Source: Prochlorococcus sp. MIT 0701
GTDB taxonomy: Bacteria > Cyanobacteriota > Cyanobacteriia > PCC-6307 > Cyanobiaceae
Direction: 5' to 3'
DNA: 64,000 nt
NCBI RefSeq assembly: GCF_000760295.1
Contig: NZ_JNBA01000030.1
Coordinates: 1-64,000, forward strand
Shown here: positions 18,230-29,178 of the stretch, one piece after another
Position numbering within the stretch: the first letter of the stretch is position 1
How the letters are laid out: each line of letters starts with the position of its first letter
Made by a program: the position numbers and the translations under genes
The notes under the pieces: generated by a model
What the model saw: only the letters and a program-made list of their open reading frames with translations
Databases searched by the model: none
Told to the model about the DNA's origin: nothing

Positions 18230-18756
18230 AGCACACCCTTTCAGTGCTAGTCGAAGACGAATCCGGAGCTCTAAGTCGGATCGCAGGCCTTTTTGCACGC
18301 CGTGGTTTCAACATCGACAGCCTTGCGGTAGGCCCAGCCGAAACGTCTGGACAATCTCGACTCACGATGGTTGTAGAGGGAGACGATCATGCCCTCCAAC
18401 AGATGAGCAAACAGCTCGACAAACTCGTCAATGTTTTGCAGGTGCTTGATCTAACCAGGCAACCTGCAGTCGAACGAGAACTCATGCTGCTCAAAGTTTC
18501 CGCCCCCGCTCACCAGCGCAGTGCCATTTTCGATCTCGTTCAGGTCTTCCGAGCGAAAGTGGTGGATGTGGCCGATGCAGCACTTACCCTTGAGGTGGTT
18601 GGTGACCCAGGCAAGCTGGTGGCGCTCGAAAGCTTGCTTACCCCGTACGGGATCATCGAAATCGCCCGTACCGGCAAGGTCGCGCTTGTAAGGGCCTCAG
18701 GGGTCAACACCGAACTTTTAAAGGTCTCCCCAAGCGGCAGCCGATTACCGGCCTAA
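18226..18756 (+). CDS. ilvH: Acetolactate synthase small (regulatory) subunit
   Basis: Regulatory partner of acetohydroxyacid synthase in branched-chain amino-acid synthesis; it binds valine. The N-terminal ACT domain reads [20 protein letters not shown] with [16 protein letters not shown]. The C-terminal ALS_ss_C domain follows. 176 residues is normal. The ATGA overlap with the preceding hydrolase implies coupled translation; the large subunit is not nearby. Confidence 0.95.
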   Translation: MKHTLSVLVEDESGALSRIAGLFARRGFNIDSLAVGPAETSGQSRLTMVVEGDDHALQQMSKQLDKLVNVLQVLDLTRQPAVERELMLLKVSAPAHQRSAIFDLVQVFRAKVVDVADAALTLEVVGDPGKLVALESLLTPYGIIEIARTGKVALVRASGVNTELLKVSPSGSRLPA

Positions 18757-18781
18757 TGCATTGGCAATGCAATTAATGCTT

Positions 18782-19486
18782 TCATTGCGCCATCACGACA
18801 CTGGCTTGAACAATTCGATCACCCTGCTGAATGGCATCCACCACCTTCAGCCCCTTGATCACCCTGCCGAAAACGGCATAACGGCCATCAAGTTCGGGCA
18901 AAGGACGCAAAGCAATGTAAAACTGAGCACTGGCTGAATCCGGCGCCGGGGAACGAGCCATGGCCAGCGCCCCTTTCTCATGAGTCAATTGCAATTGCAG
19001 CAACTCTCTGGGGTTGGTGATCAGCTCTCCATAGCGAGGCTGATCATCTGTTTTCAACTTCACTTCAAAGGGAATGAAGCGGGCCTGAGCACTGGCGGGA
19101 TCGATGAAACTGCCCTTCCCGTAATGGGACTTGAGCGTTTTAGGATCCTTTGAAGCAGGATCACCGCCCTGCACAACAAAGGACACGGGCTCTTTCACGA
19201 CCCGATGAAAAACAGTCCCGTTATAGACACCACGTTTAACAAGATCAACGAAATTACCTGCGGTAACAGGAGCGGCATCACCATCCACCTCAAGGGTGAT
19301 TTCGCCTCGATTCGTACTCATCTGCACATTTGCCTTGCCCTGCAAGCAGGGGCTACTCAGCGTGGAACAAACCGCCTTGATCGATGCCGTAGTGGACTTG
19401 CTGCAGCTAACCAATAAGGGCAAACAAAGCAGAAATCCCCAGACATCTTGGCGCCGAAACAAAAGCGCAAGGGATGCGAGCAGCAC
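18782..19486 (-). CDS. Cyclophilin-type peptidyl-prolyl isomerase, lipoprotein
   Basis: A cyclophilin domain (VDLVKRGVYNGTVFHRVVKE, FVVQGGDPASKD, SAQFYIALRPLPELDGRYAV) that catalyses prolyl cis-trans isomerisation. The N-terminus is a hydrophobic signal with a lipobox (LPLLVSC), so it is probably a lipid-anchored periplasmic or thylakoid-lumen foldase. Only 3 bases separate it from the end of ycf4 on the same strand. Confidence 0.9.
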   Translation of the reverse strand: MLLASLALLFRRQDVWGFLLCLPLLVSCSKSTTASIKAVCSTLSSPCLQGKANVQMSTNRGEITLEVDGDAAPVTAGNFVDLVKRGVYNGTVFHRVVKEPVSFVVQGGDPASKDPKTLKSHYGKGSFIDPASAQARFIPFEVKLKTDDQPRYGELITNPRELLQLQLTHEKGALAMARSPAPDSASAQFYIALRPLPELDGRYAVFGRVIKGLKVVDAIQQGDRIVQASVVMAQ

Positions 19487-19489
19487 AAT

Positions 19490-20065
19490 TCAGAGCCCTT
19501 CAAGATTCACGTCAAGAAAACGCGCTAGCTCAGCACCATCCTGCTCTAACTGTGCAAGGGGGAGAGGCTGACCGACGCGGGTAAGAGTGATGTCTCGCCG
19601 ACCTTGAACCCGCAAGGACAAGCGGCGAAGGGGATTGAAGCCATCGCGCACCTCAACCTTGACGGCTTTGACATCCTTAAGGGGGAACTCCACGCTGATC
19701 AGCTTGAAATATCCGCGACGGCAAATTTTCACCATCCCGGAAGCCTTGTCAAAGCTGTTGCTACCTGCACCCAAATTGACGTTGATCATCGCCAAGAGAT
19801 AGGTCGCAAGAAGCAAACCTCCTAGGCCATAGAGACCCATCACCAAGCCCTGAGGCACGAAAAGAAGAGTCGAAGGCTTGCCGATGGGGAGAAGATCTCG
19901 CCCCAAAAAACTAGACAGGGACGTAAGTGTGAAGCCCAGACCGCCGATTGTGACGATTGCGGCCAAGAGCTGATTGGAGAGACGTCGAAAACCGAGGACC
20001 GGTTGCTCAAGCCGCTCTAGAGAAGCATCTCCGGCCTTAGGGGTTCCCTGCAGATCAGCTGACAT
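19490..20065 (-). CDS. ycf4: Photosystem I assembly protein Ycf4
   Basis: A thylakoid membrane protein needed for photosystem I assembly. It has two N-terminal transmembrane helices, the second around [20 protein letters not shown], followed by a soluble beta-rich domain ending VNLEGL. The ATG at 20065 gives 191 residues, the usual length; a start at 20110 would add 15 poorly supported residues. It is divergent from psbD across about 195 bases. Confidence 0.92.
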   Translation of the reverse strand: MSADLQGTPKAGDASLERLEQPVLGFRRLSNQLLAAIVTIGGLGFTLTSLSSFLGRDLLPIGKPSTLLFVPQGLVMGLYGLGGLLLATYLLAMINVNLGAGSNSFDKASGMVKICRRGYFKLISVEFPLKDVKAVKVEVRDGFNPLRRLSLRVQGRRDITLTRVGQPLPLAQLEQDGAELARFLDVNLEGL

Positions 20066-20259
20066 GACTGCCCAATATGAATCTCCATTCTGGACTGAGA
20101 CGGCGAGCAACGGGCAAAGTTGAAGTAAGCCAAACGATCAACAGCACTACTACAAGGGGTTTCAGCTCAAGGCAACTCTCTTCCAAAGGCCCCTTGGGGA
20201 TTGTTAATGTCTTGAGGTATCCCACAGCTTGCGGCAGACCCGCACCGTTTTTTTTTCCC

Positions 20260-21315
20260 ATGACGATCGCTGTAGGACGCGCGCCTCAGCGGGGATGGTT
20301 CGACGTCCTCGATGACTGGCTCAAGCGCGACCGCTTCGTTTTTGTTGGCTGGTCCGGCCTTCTCTTGCTCCCCACGGCCTATTTGGCTCTGGGAGGCTGG
20401 TTTACCGGTACCACCTTCGTTACCTCCTGGTACACCCACGGCATTGCAAGTTCCTATCTGGAAGGCTGCAATTTCCTTAGTGCCGCTGTAAGCACCCCCG
20501 CAGATGCGATGGGTCATAGCTTGCTGCTGCTATGGGGCCCTGAAGCTCAGGGTGATTTCGTGCGCTGGTGTCAGCTTGGTGGCCTCTGGACCTTCGTAGC
20601 CCTACACGGCTCCTTCGCTCTGATCGGCTTCATGCTGAGACAGTTCGAGATTGCCCGTTTGGTTGGCATACGCCCCTACAACGCACTCGCCTTCTCTGGA
20701 CCAGTCGTTGTCTTCCTGGCGTGTTTCCTCATTTACCCCCTAGGACAACACAGCTGGTTCTTTGCTCCCTCGTTTGGGGTTGCAGCAATCTTCCGCTTCA
20801 TTCTCTTCCTGCAGGGCTTCCATAACTGGACTCTGAATCCTTTCCACATGATGGGAGTAGCAGGAATCCTCGGTGGTGCTCTGCTCTGTGGCATCCATGG
20901 CGCAACGGTGCAAAACACCTTGTTCGAGGATGGCGCTATGTCAAACACCTTTAAAGGATTTGACCCCACCCAGGAAGAAGAGACCTATTCGATGGTCACC
21001 GCCAACCGTTTCTGGAGCCAGATCTTCGGAATCGCCTTCTCCAACAAACGCTGGCTGCACTTCTTCATGCTGTTCGTGCCTGTCATGGGCATGTGGACTC
21101 CGTCGGTTGGCATCGTCGGCTTAGCCGTCAACCTGCGGGCCTACGACTTCGTGTCGCAGGAAGTCCGCGCCGCTGAAGACCCCGAATTCGAGACCTTCTA
21201 CACCAAGAACGTTCTTCTCAACGAAGGTATCCGAGCCTGGATGTCCGTTGCGGACCAACCTCACGAAAACTTTGTATTCCCTGAAGAGGTAATGCCACGT
21301 GGAAACGCCCTTTAA
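20260..21315 (+). CDS. psbD: Photosystem II D2 protein
   Basis: Core reaction-centre protein of photosystem II, binding P680 chlorophylls, pheophytin and the QA quinone. The 351-residue protein starts [20 protein letters not shown]. It contains the helices and the iron/QA ligand region ([20 protein letters not shown]) and ends MPRGNAL. The ATG at 20260 follows a T-run; an upstream extension of the frame is not expected. Its end overlaps psbC by 17 bases, the conserved arrangement. Confidence 0.98.
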   Translation: MTIAVGRAPQRGWFDVLDDWLKRDRFVFVGWSGLLLLPTAYLALGGWFTGTTFVTSWYTHGIASSYLEGCNFLSAAVSTPADAMGHSLLLLWGPEAQGDFVRWCQLGGLWTFVALHGSFALIGFMLRQFEIARLVGIRPYNALAFSGPVVVFLACFLIYPLGQHSWFFAPSFGVAAIFRFILFLQGFHNWTLNPFHMMGVAGILGGALLCGIHGATVQNTLFEDGAMSNTFKGFDPTQEEETYSMVTANRFWSQIFGIAFSNKRWLHFFMLFVPVMGMWTPSVGIVGLAVNLRAYDFVSQEVRAAEDPEFETFYTKNVLLNEGIRAWMSVADQPHENFVFPEEVMPRGNAL

Positions 21316-22693
21316 ATCTTCCATACTGCAGAATGCCGGGGGATACAGCCTTGAATCCACCGGTTACGCATGGTGGGCAGGTAATGCCCGGCTGATCAAC
21401 CTTTCTGGACGCCTACTTGGCGCCCACGTTGCCCATGCAGGTCTGATGACTTTCTGGGCGGGAGCCATGCTCCTGTTCGAAGTCAGTCACTTCACCTTCG
21501 ACAAGCCAATTTTCGAGCAAGGCCTGATCTTGATGCCACATGTGGCAGCGCTTGGTTATGGCGTTGGTACTGGTGGCGAAATCGTCGACATCTACCCGTT
21601 CTTCCATTGCGGGGTGATGCACTTGATCATCTCTGCTGTGTTCGGCTTAGGTGGGGTCTATCACTCCTTAGCCGGCCCTGAAAAATTGGAGAATTACATC
21701 TCTCCATTCTTCAGGCTTGATTGGAAAGACAAGAATCAGATGACCAACATTCTTGGTTACAACCTGATTTTTCTAGGCTGGGGAGCTCTTGCTCTGATCC
21801 TCAAGGCCTGCTTCTTTGGCGGCATCTATGACACCTGGGCTCCAGGTGGTGGCGACGTGAGATTAATCACCAGCCCCACACTTGATCCAGGTGTGATCTT
21901 TGGATACCTGTTCAGTTCTCCCTGGGGAGGTAACGGCTGGATCACTGGTGTCAACTCAATGGAAGACATCGTTGGTGGTCACATTTACGTTGCTGTTCTT
22001 CTATTCGTTGGCGGCCATTTCCACATTGCCACCAAGCCATGGGGATGGGTTCGTAGAGCCTTTATCTGGAACGGAGAGGCCTACCTCAGCTATGCCCTCG
22101 CTGGCCTGAGCTGTTGTGGTTTCATTGCCACGGCCTACATTTGGTTCAACGTAACCGCCTATCCATCAGAGTTCTACGGTCCATCGAACGCCGAAGCTTC
22201 TCAAGCACAGAGCTTCACCTTCCTTGTTCGTGACCAACGCCTTGGCGCAAATATTGGTTCTGCCATGGGGCCAACAGGCCTTGGTAAGTACCTGATGCGT
22301 TCTCCTACTGGTGAAATCATCTTTGGTGGAGAAACGATGCGCTTCTGGGACTTCCGTGGTCCTTGGTTAGAACCACTGCGTGGCCCCAACGGCCTGAGCC
22401 TTGAAAAGCTTCAGAACGATGTTCAGCCATGGCAAGTGCGCCGTGCTGCTGAATACATGACCCACGCCCCCAACGCCTCCATCAATTCAGTAGGTGGAAT
22501 CATCACCGAGCCCAACTCGGTGAATTTCGTGAACCTTCGCCAGTGGTTAGCTGGTCACGCGTTCTTCCTAGCTTGGTTCACCATCGTGGGGCACTGGTTC
22601 CACGCAGGGCGAGCCAGAGCTGTTGCAGCCGGGTTTGAAAAAGGCATCGATCGTAAGACCGAACCAGCCTTGTCAATGCCTGATCTGGACTGA
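21299..22693 (+). CDS. psbC: Photosystem II CP43 chlorophyll-binding protein
   Basis: Inner antenna protein of photosystem II, six transmembrane helices, also donating a ligand to the Mn cluster (the [14 protein letters not shown] loop). The GTG start at 21299 inside psbD is the usual psbC start. Sequence landmarks include [19 protein letters not shown] and [11 protein letters not shown]. At 464 residues it is complete. Translation is coupled to psbD, keeping D2 and CP43 in step. Confidence 0.98.
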   Translation: METPFKSSILQNAGGYSLESTGYAWWAGNARLINLSGRLLGAHVAHAGLMTFWAGAMLLFEVSHFTFDKPIFEQGLILMPHVAALGYGVGTGGEIVDIYPFFHCGVMHLIISAVFGLGGVYHSLAGPEKLENYISPFFRLDWKDKNQMTNILGYNLIFLGWGALALILKACFFGGIYDTWAPGGGDVRLITSPTLDPGVIFGYLFSSPWGGNGWITGVNSMEDIVGGHIYVAVLLFVGGHFHIATKPWGWVRRAFIWNGEAYLSYALAGLSCCGFIATAYIWFNVTAYPSEFYGPSNAEASQAQSFTFLVRDQRLGANIGSAMGPTGLGKYLMRSPTGEIIFGGETMRFWDFRGPWLEPLRGPNGLSLEKLQNDVQPWQVRRAAEYMTHAPNASINSVGGIITEPNSVNFVNLRQWLAGHAFFLAWFTIVGHWFHAGRARAVAAGFEKGIDRKTEPALSMPDLD

Positions 22694-22734
22694 TTCTCAA
22701 TATCAAGCATCGATCTTGTTAATCGGGAAAACCT

Positions 22735-23397
22735 TCAACCCTCGCCATTGCGGCGAGGGTTTTTTGATGAAGACATACCCCAGCAACCAGGAAGGACTTT
22801 TCGCAACCAAGGCAGACTTAGGCCAATCACATTGCTGTAGCAACCTTCAAGACGACTTACAGCCATACCTCCCTGACCTTCCAATGCAAATCCACCGGCA
22901 CATCGCAGTGGCTCTCCAGTCGCGACATAAGCCTCAATTTCCGATTGGCTCAACTGCGCAAAGTAAACACGAGTGCTGACAGTTTCTGTCAATAGCCCAT
23001 CCAGAGCGACTTCCAAGGCTGTATCCGCTGATTGACAGGCTGACAACAAGGAATGCCCCGTATGCAAGACACCACTTCGCCCTGACATGCGCCGCCAGCG
23101 TTTCACCGCAACAGTGGCATCCAAAGGCTTGCCAAAGATCTCACCCTCAAACTCAAACACTGAATCGCAGCCGAGCACAGCCTTAATCTCATCCTTGAAG
23201 AGATCTGCAGAGCGCTTATCGGCTAGCTGGTTCAACACTGCCGAAGCCTTGGCCTGCGCCAAAAGCTGCACCAAATGGCTGGGATCATTATGTTGAAAGC
23301 TTGATTCGTCCACCCCACTCACCATCACTTGATGGGGGATCAAGGCCTGTTGAAGCAGTCGACGGCGGGCTGGAGAAGCCGAGGCAAGCATCAACAC
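22735..23397 (-). CDS. maf: Maf-like nucleoside triphosphate pyrophosphatase
   Basis: A house-cleaning pyrophosphatase of the Maf/YhdE family acting on dTTP, UTP or modified nucleotides. Motifs are [14 protein letters not shown] at the N-terminus and [18 protein letters not shown] in the middle. At 220 residues it is slightly long because of a C-terminal tail that coincides with the psbC terminator hairpin. Possible starts are M1 or M3 (MLMLASAS). It is convergent with psbC. Confidence 0.9.
   Translation of the reverse strand: MLMLASASPARRRLLQQALIPHQVMVSGVDESSFQHNDPSHLVQLLAQAKASAVLNQLADKRSADLFKDEIKAVLGCDSVFEFEGEIFGKPLDATVAVKRWRRMSGRSGVLHTGHSLLSACQSADTALEVALDGLLTETVSTRVYFAQLSQSEIEAYVATGEPLRCAGGFALEGQGGMAVSRLEGCYSNVIGLSLPWLRKVLPGCWGMSSSKNPRRNGEG
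22737..22765 (+). terminator. Intrinsic terminator of psbDC, inside maf 3' end
   Basis: A 10-bp GC-rich stem (AACCCTCGCC / GGCGAGGGTT) with a five-base loop is followed by a T-run. It ends the psbDC transcript. The same bases encode the last residues of the convergent maf gene (NPRRNGEG). Confidence 0.88.
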
Positions 23398-23439
23398 AAT
23401 GAATTACAGCAGTGAGAACAAGTTCGTAGGCTGCCATCA

Positions 23440-23850
23440 ATGGTCGACCTTGCCACCGTTGCCATGACAAGCGAGATGGAATTGCTTGACATGCGCAGTA
23501 AAAAACGTGCTTCCCAAGCCATGCGCTGCCTACGGTTTGACACCAGGTTTTATACCGATGCCCAAACAACAGGGCTCAATGCTGAGAGCGTTTGGCAGCA
23601 AGCCCGGCAATACTGCTTGCCTGGATGCAGCTGGTTTCAGCGTGCTGACGCTGTTGAAGCCGCTTTTCGCTGGTTGATTACCGTTGGTGTGTTGCGCCGT
23701 GAAGTCGATGGGCAGGGGTTGACAGCAAAAATCCGTCTAACCCCCTTGGGCCGCCAGCTACTTGAACAGACACCAGGGTTACCAACACAACGAGCTGGGT
23801 TTTTCGAAAGACTGCAACACAATCTGCGTCGACTTTGGCCCAGACAATGA
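23440..23850 (+). CDS. Conserved-looking protein of unknown function, upstream of cobQ
   Basis: A 136-residue soluble protein, basic at the end ([16 protein letters not shown]), with a middle that could be a winged-helix ([18 protein letters not shown] ... [13 protein letters not shown]). The first Mets (residues 1, 9, 13, 18) leave the start uncertain. Its TGA overlaps the ATG of cobQ, so the two are probably co-translated. I do not recognise the family; a DNA-binding role is only a guess from the winged-helix-like pattern. Confidence 0.6.
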   Translation: MVDLATVAMTSEMELLDMRSKKRASQAMRCLRFDTRFYTDAQTTGLNAESVWQQARQYCLPGCSWFQRADAVEAAFRWLITVGVLRREVDGQGLTAKIRLTPLGRQLLEQTPGLPTQRAGFFERLQHNLRRLWPRQ

Positions 23851-25367
23851 GCACCGATGGGATGTCTACCCCCCTAATGGTGTTAGGCACATCCAGTGGA
23901 GCTGGTAAATCATTAATGTCCGCCGCTCTCTGCAGGCTGCTGCTTCGGCGAGGCGAAACACCCATACCCTTCAAAGGGCAAAACATGAGCAACAACGCCT
24001 GGGTTGACGAGAGTGGCGGAGAGATGGCCTATTCACAAGCCCTGCAAGCTTGGGCGGCAGGACTCGAGCCCCAATGCGCCATGAACCCTGTGCTGCTCAA
24101 ACCCCAGGGAGACAGCACAAGTGAAGTCATACATCTGGGTCAAAGCGTTGGCACGGCGCGTGCCGAGACCTACTACGAGCAATGGTTCCGACCTGGATGG
24201 AGCGTCATCCGTGAGGCGCTAAAAGACCTTCAGTGCTCTTACACCCATGGCCGGCTTGTCTTGGAAGGTGCAGGCAGCCCAGTGGAAGTCAACCTGCAAC
24301 GCCGAGACCTCACCAACCTGCGATTGGCTCAGTTCCTGCGTGCCCGCTGTTTGCTCGTTGCCGATATCGAACGCGGTGGTGTTTTTGCCCAGATCATTGG
24401 AACCCTGTCTTTACTTAAGCCTGTAGAAAAGCAATTGATACGCGGGCTACTCATCAATCGTTTCCGTGGCCGACGCGAACTTTTTGATGAAGGGCGCGAT
24501 TGGCTAGAAGCCAAAACCGGTATTCCCGTCATCGGTGTAATGCCATGGCTGGAAGAGCTCTTCCCGCCCGAAGACTCCCTTGATCTACTGGAGAGAAGAG
24601 GCAAAAGGAATGATGCCGAGATCGAAATCGCTGTATTGAAATTGCCATCCCTAAGTAATTTCTCCGATCTCGATCCGTTAGAAGCAGAACCCACAGTTCA
24701 ACTGCGTTGGGTGGAACCCGGCACATTCCTCGGGACACCAGATGCTGTCATCATTCCCGGCAGCAAGCAGACACTGCGCGATCTAAAATCCATAAATCGC
24801 AGTGATTTAGGCCGGCAGTTGCAAACCTACGCCCAAAGCGGCGGCCATGTGCTGGGCATCTGTGGCGGCATGCAAATGCTTGGGCGAACTCTGGCAGATC
24901 CACTAGGTCTGGAAGGCTTCACAACAACAGACTCATCAAGCAGCATGGCAGGACTCAATCTGCTGCCTATAGATACCGTTTTCAAACGCAGTAAGGCTCT
25001 ACGACAATGCCAAATGATCACCCAGTGGCCAGACAATGCCAAGGTGACGGGGTTTGAATTACACCATGGAAATAGCCAACTCATTCAAGGGAGCAATGAG
25101 TCTGTCCTACCTATGGCTGACGATCCCTCGCTGGGTTGGGTCAGTAAAAATGAGAGATGCGGCCAAATCGCGGGAACTTACCTGCACGGAATTTTTGAGA
25201 ATGGTCGCTGGCGAAGGCTGTGGCTCAATCTGATAAGGAGGCAAAAGGGTTTAGCAGACTTGCCCACCGATATACCCCACCATGGACAACAAAGAGAACA
25301 ACTACTCAATCGCCTCGCCGATGTTTTCGAAGAACATGTCAACATCAACTCACTGCTGGAAACATGA
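23847..25367 (+). CDS. cobQ: Cobyric acid synthase
   Basis: An amidotransferase of the cobalamin (pseudocobalamin in marine cyanobacteria) pathway that amidates adenosyl-cobyrinate a,c-diamide to cobyrate using ATP and glutamine. The N-terminal P-loop-like domain has [19 protein letters not shown] and [11 protein letters not shown]. The C-terminal class I glutaminase-like domain has [15 protein letters not shown] with the catalytic cysteine and [11 protein letters not shown] with the histidine. The ATG at 23847 is chosen for its ATGA overlap with the preceding gene. 506 residues is typical. Confidence 0.95.
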   Translation: MSTDGMSTPLMVLGTSSGAGKSLMSAALCRLLLRRGETPIPFKGQNMSNNAWVDESGGEMAYSQALQAWAAGLEPQCAMNPVLLKPQGDSTSEVIHLGQSVGTARAETYYEQWFRPGWSVIREALKDLQCSYTHGRLVLEGAGSPVEVNLQRRDLTNLRLAQFLRARCLLVADIERGGVFAQIIGTLSLLKPVEKQLIRGLLINRFRGRRELFDEGRDWLEAKTGIPVIGVMPWLEELFPPEDSLDLLERRGKRNDAEIEIAVLKLPSLSNFSDLDPLEAEPTVQLRWVEPGTFLGTPDAVIIPGSKQTLRDLKSINRSDLGRQLQTYAQSGGHVLGICGGMQMLGRTLADPLGLEGFTTTDSSSSMAGLNLLPIDTVFKRSKALRQCQMITQWPDNAKVTGFELHHGNSQLIQGSNESVLPMADDPSLGWVSKNERCGQIAGTYLHGIFENGRWRRLWLNLIRRQKGLADLPTDIPHHGQQREQLLNRLADVFEEHVNINSLLET

Positions 25368-25609
25368 CTGTCGCTGAGATTGAAATTCAATGGCCGAATG
25401 GCACAATCTCCCTTACAAAACCAGGGATTGATTGGCTCCAGGTTGCTCGAGACGCAGGGATCATCATTCCCACAGGTTGCTTACAAGGCAGCTGTGGCGC
25501 TTGTGAGATTGAGGTGAATGGAGAAGTGGTGCGAGCCTGCATCGCCATCGTTCCCAGAGCGAAATCATGCCAACTCAAAGTGGATTTCGCCAACGATCCT
25601 TTCTGGTGA
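25364..25609 (+). CDS. Plant-type [2Fe-2S] ferredoxin, short form
   Basis: An 81-residue ferredoxin with ligands C39, C44, C47 ([11 protein letters not shown]) and C59 (VVRACIA), the C-x4-C-x2-C...C pattern of the beta-grasp [2Fe-2S] family. It is shorter than photosynthetic ferredoxin I (about 97 residues), lacking C-terminal sequence. The ATG at 25364 overlaps the cobQ stop (ATGA). Coupling with cobQ may mean it donates electrons in corrin synthesis (cobalt reduction), but this is inference. Confidence 0.88.
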   Translation: MTVAEIEIQWPNGTISLTKPGIDWLQVARDAGIIIPTGCLQGSCGACEIEVNGEVVRACIAIVPRAKSCQLKVDFANDPFW

Positions 25610-26142
25610 TCTATCGCAGAGCTATCAATCCTTTGTAAACAGCATTTGCCTTACAGCTGTTGCAGGAGCCACAGAGGGGTTAGCACTGACGACTTTCTCC
25701 GGGGAGAAACAAATTCAGGCACTAATAGTCGGCGAGTGACAATGAATGGCTGCACTAGTGATTATTTCTGACGCAAGCCAATTCCTACTCATGGGCTTTT
25801 GCCTAGAAACAGCCTGGCTTGGTGGGCACTTCTACGAGCAATTCTCGCAAGTTGTGACATCGGCATTGCCCTACATCGACTACTGCCATATCTAGACATC
25901 CAAGCTAGCTGCTGTGCCGACGTTGTAGGAGGCAGACGCTCAAGCCTGCTTAAGCCACCTCTCCTTGGATTGAATCCTTGGTACAACACTTTTGCAAGGG
26001 CATGGAGCAGCCGCTCTACTTTTGAGCCTGCTAATCGGCAAGCTGCGCTGTCGATAACTTCAGCTGCCCAATCATCTCTTGATGACTCTGCTGCCATGAA
26101 AGATCAACAGCTCGCTAAAGTGATTGCAACAAAGAAAACAAA
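25610..26142. other. Interval of about 530 bases with only weak ORFs
   Basis: Between the ferredoxin and the methyltransferase gene. Overlapping frames on both strands (25789-26097 minus, 25799-26158 plus) lack recognisable content. A 49-residue plus-strand frame at 25746-25895 looks slightly protein-like. It could be a decayed gene region. Confidence 0.4.
25746..25895 (+). CDS. Doubtful 49-aa ORF
   Basis: An ATG-started frame, MAALVIISDASQFLLMGFCL, continuing with aromatic-rich sequence to YIDYCHI. There is no clear ribosome binding site. It might be a small gene or a fragment of a lost one. Confidence 0.2.
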   Translation: MAALVIISDASQFLLMGFCLETAWLGGHFYEQFSQVVTSALPYIDYCHI

Positions 26143-26973
26143 GTGCTCCCTGGAGTAGACGCCTCAGCTCATGTGGTTAATTGCTTTAGGGCAAAATATA
26201 CCAACATCAGTCTCGACAACTTTGCACATTTATGGGTCACCAAGCCAGCTGAGAAGCTTGCAAATCGATACCTTCAGGAGGTAGGCGAATCCGAAGATAT
26301 TGCTCACTGCCTCAGGCATCGATTCTTTCTAAAAAGGCTTCGAGAGTTCAGCATTCAAGCAACAAAAGGAGTGTTTATCAATATTGGGGCTGGATTCACC
26401 AATTACCCCTATCTACTCAACACTCCCATACCATCCTGTGAAGTAGACAAGCCCAACCTGATCGAGTCAAAGCAGCAAAGGATCCAGAAGCTTCAATCCT
26501 CTCAGCTACTACCAGAAAGAGACATTCTATTCCTCCCTACAACAGACCTCAATAAGAGCAGCGAAAACAAAAAGCTATTCGATTCATTAAGTCAATGGAT
26601 AGCCTCACGCCAATCATTTGTTCTCATGGAAGGGCTTTTATACTGGCTTTCACAAGACTCAGTCAATTCACTTTTCAAACATCTACAGCAAACACAAACA
26701 GCCGGAAGCCTTCTAGCACTGAATGCATTCAAACCAAGCGAAGCTTCTAAGGCAATGTTCCAAAGGCTAAGGAAATTCAGCGAAAAAGGCTACGGTATAG
26801 GAAAGTTTTCTCCCAATACACTCAGCGAAACATTCCACGAGAATCTCTTAGGCTACAAATTGATCGATCAAGCAAATTACATCAACCTCTCAAAGCAACT
26901 TGACGAAGTCAAAGAGCTTGAGAATAAAGACTCAGTGCTAGAAGAGGATTGCTACCTGTTACGTAAGATATAG
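26143..26973 (+). CDS. Leucine carboxyl methyltransferase-like SAM methyltransferase
   Basis: A 276-residue protein of the LCMT/PPM (COG3315) class. It has an N-terminal helical part, INIGAGFTNYPYLL for SAM, an acidic residue in CEVDKPNLIESK, and FVLMEGLLYWLSQDSV, typical of this class. Members O-methylate carboxyl groups on small molecules or peptides; the substrate here is unknown. The gene is markedly AT-richer than its neighbours, with many AAA, ATT and TCA codons, which suggests acquisition. It starts at GTG 26143. It is preceded by about 530 bases with no clear gene. Confidence 0.75.
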   Translation: MLPGVDASAHVVNCFRAKYTNISLDNFAHLWVTKPAEKLANRYLQEVGESEDIAHCLRHRFFLKRLREFSIQATKGVFINIGAGFTNYPYLLNTPIPSCEVDKPNLIESKQQRIQKLQSSQLLPERDILFLPTTDLNKSSENKKLFDSLSQWIASRQSFVLMEGLLYWLSQDSVNSLFKHLQQTQTAGSLLALNAFKPSEASKAMFQRLRKFSEKGYGIGKFSPNTLSETFHENLLGYKLIDQANYINLSKQLDEVKELENKDSVLEEDCYLLRKI

Positions 26974-27038
26974 AGGAGAGAAGGAAAATCAACAATGAGC
27001 TTTATATGTAACAAATAGGCAGCACAAAAGTGAAGGGT

Positions 27039-27611
27039 TTAACCCTCGAATTCACGGCGCGGGGAACTAACACCAGCTGGTTGTACACCCTTAATGTAGG
27101 CGAGCATCGTATCGGCATCAGAGACCTCAAACGGGTCGCCATCAGCATTATCACTAAAGCCAGGCTCAACAAACATCTTTTCAATATTACAATCATTCAC
27201 TAGCATCGAATAGCGCCAGGAACGCAAACCAAAACCTAGGTTCGATTTCTCAACAAGCATGCCCATTTTACGAGTGAACTCTCCATTGCCATCAGGGAGC
27301 ATAAAGATATTCTTGGTACCCAAATGTTTGCTCCACTGGAACATTACGAAAGCATCATTCACTGAAAGACAGATAATCTGATCAACACCTTGGGCAACAA
27401 GTTCTGCATGCAACTCCTCATAACGTGGCAAATGATTGGATGAGCACGTAGGAGTAAAAGCGCCTGGGAGGGCTAACAAAACAACCTTCCGCCCCTTAAA
27501 GATTTCAGCACTAGTAAGGTCTTGCCAGCGGAATGGATTAGACCCGGCCACAGATTCATCGCGCACGCGAGTCTTAAAGGTGACATCTGGAACGCTTTGA
27601 AGGAAAGGCAT
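27039..27611 (-). CDS. Peroxiredoxin, Prx5/PrxII type
   Basis: A thiol peroxidase that reduces hydrogen peroxide and organic peroxides. The peroxidatic cysteine is C56 in [14 protein letters not shown]. The ATG at 27611 gives 190 residues; a longer frame from 27710 would run into dnaA. The C-terminus ([11 protein letters not shown]) is an extra tail. It lies downstream of dnaA on the same strand. Its stop codon sits in a small inverted repeat (27034-27046). Confidence 0.92.
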   Translation of the reverse strand: MPFLQSVPDVTFKTRVRDESVAGSNPFRWQDLTSAEIFKGRKVVLLALPGAFTPTCSSNHLPRYEELHAELVAQGVDQIICLSVNDAFVMFQWSKHLGTKNIFMLPDGNGEFTRKMGMLVEKSNLGFGLRSWRYSMLVNDCNIEKMFVEPGFSDNADGDPFEVSDADTMLAYIKGVQPAGVSSPRREFEG

Positions 27612-27687
27612 TGGAAAGGCTGAGGTTGATGCAAACAAAATCTCATACACCTCATCTGATCTTGTCAAATGATCAAATTTTTGAAAC

Positions 27688-29079
27688 CTATCGCCGACGG
27701 CGTGAATCAATCTGCAGCAGATCCCTCACACGCCGAACCTGACTGGCCAACTGAGGATCACTGGATAACCTTTTCTCCACTTGCTCGATGGCATACATCA
27801 CTGTGGTGTGGTCCTTTCCGCCAAAAGTCTCACCGATACGAGGCAAGCTCAAATCCGTGCCCTGACGCATCAGATACATGCCCACCTGCCGAGCATGGCT
27901 AACGGCCCGCCTACGACTGCTGCTACGCATATCTTGAGGAGTCACGTCAAAAACCTCAGAGACCTTATCAATCACTTGTTGTGGGGTAACGTCCACCCCT
28001 TGACCATTAGGGTCAAGCATTGGTGCCACCGATTCAACTGTCATCGGCAGCCCCGTGATCGAAGCGAAGGCAACTGCCCTGGTAAGAGCCCCCTCAAGTT
28101 CACGGATATTGGATGTGAAGCGCCCAGCGATGTACTGAATTAAATCGCGAGGCAGCATCATGCGTTCCTGTTCCGCCTTCTTCTGCAAAATTGCCATGCG
28201 GGTCTCAAGGTCAGGCGACTGAATATCAGCGATCAAGCCCATAGAGAATCGAGAGATTAGGCGTTCTTGAAGCTTTGGAATCTGACTTGGAGGTCTATCA
28301 CTAGCGATCACAATCTGCCTACCTGCTTCATGGAGAGCATTAAAGGTATGAAAGAACTCTTCCTGGGTGTATTCCTTGCCTTCAATAAACTGAATATCGT
28401 CAACCAAAATCAAATCAGTAGCCCGATATCGATCTCGGAAAGCTTGCATACCATCCTTGCGAATAGCTTGAATTAAGTCATTTGTGAAGGTCTCTGTAGA
28501 AACATAAGCCACCTTTGCTTCGGGATTGATCTCAAGCCTGTAGTGACCAATAGCCTGCATTAGATGAGTCTTGCCCAGGCCAACACCGCCGCAAATGAAT
28601 AAAGGATTGAACTCTCGCCCAGGAGCTTCTGCAACGGCTAACGCAGCAGCATGGGCCATGCGACTGTTCGGCCCCACGACGAACCGATTGAAGACATAGC
28701 GCAGGTTCAGGCCTGGAAGAATCCGCCGCGGGCCACTAGAAGGGACTGTTGAGGCAGTGGTTGCTTCTGCAGCAGGCAAAGGAATGGGCGCCGATGCCAT
28801 TGGTGGCAACACCCTCTCAGCAGAGTCTTCCTCCTGAGCCTGAACGGAAACCCTCACTGGCTGGCCGTAAATCTTCGCCGCAGCCGCCTCGATTGTCTGA
28901 ACGTAATTCTTGCGAAGCCAGTTACTTGCAAAGCTATTTGGAGCAAGCAGAGTCAACTCCCCGTCCCGAAAACCACTGCAAATAGCAGGACGAATCCATG
29001 TCTCAAACGTAGGTTTGCTGAGATTGTGCTGAAGGGCCTGCTGCACCTTGGACCACAGCTCATTGCCCGTTAGCACCAC
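27688..29079 (-). CDS. dnaA: Chromosomal replication initiator protein DnaA
   Basis: AAA+ protein that binds DnaA boxes and opens the origin. Domain I starts [20 protein letters not shown]. The AAA+ core has [17 protein letters not shown] and [15 protein letters not shown]. Domain IV ends with the DNA-binding signature [20 protein letters not shown] chose GTG 29079 because AGGGG lies seven bases upstream; a TTG at 29112 is the alternative. No cluster of DnaA boxes is visible around the gene, so the origin is probably elsewhere. Confidence 0.96.
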   Translation of the reverse strand: MVLTGNELWSKVQQALQHNLSKPTFETWIRPAICSGFRDGELTLLAPNSFASNWLRKNYVQTIEAAAAKIYGQPVRVSVQAQEEDSAERVLPPMASAPIPLPAAEATTASTVPSSGPRRILPGLNLRYVFNRFVVGPNSRMAHAAALAVAEAPGREFNPLFICGGVGLGKTHLMQAIGHYRLEINPEAKVAYVSTETFTNDLIQAIRKDGMQAFRDRYRATDLILVDDIQFIEGKEYTQEEFFHTFNALHEAGRQIVIASDRPPSQIPKLQERLISRFSMGLIADIQSPDLETRMAILQKKAEQERMMLPRDLIQYIAGRFTSNIRELEGALTRAVAFASITGLPMTVESVAPMLDPNGQGVDVTPQQVIDKVSEVFDVTPQDMRSSSRRRAVSHARQVGMYLMRQGTDLSLPRIGETFGGKDHTTVMYAIEQVEKRLSSDPQLASQVRRVRDLLQIDSRRRR

Positions 29080-29178
29080 ATCCTTTCCCCTTCGATGGCT
29101 GAATCTACGCAACTTCTATCGAGCAAGCCGTCTTTAATAAGACCCTGATGTTCTCGTTCCCTGGCACCTGCGTTTGTC

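Noticed and set aside
25789-26158. Opposed ORFs of 102 and 119 residues
   Set aside because: They overlap each other on opposite strands, have no motif and differ in style from neighbouring proteins.
27688-29178. Replication origin at dnaA
   Set aside because: No cluster of DnaA boxes was visible beside the gene; cyanobacterial origins often lie elsewhere.
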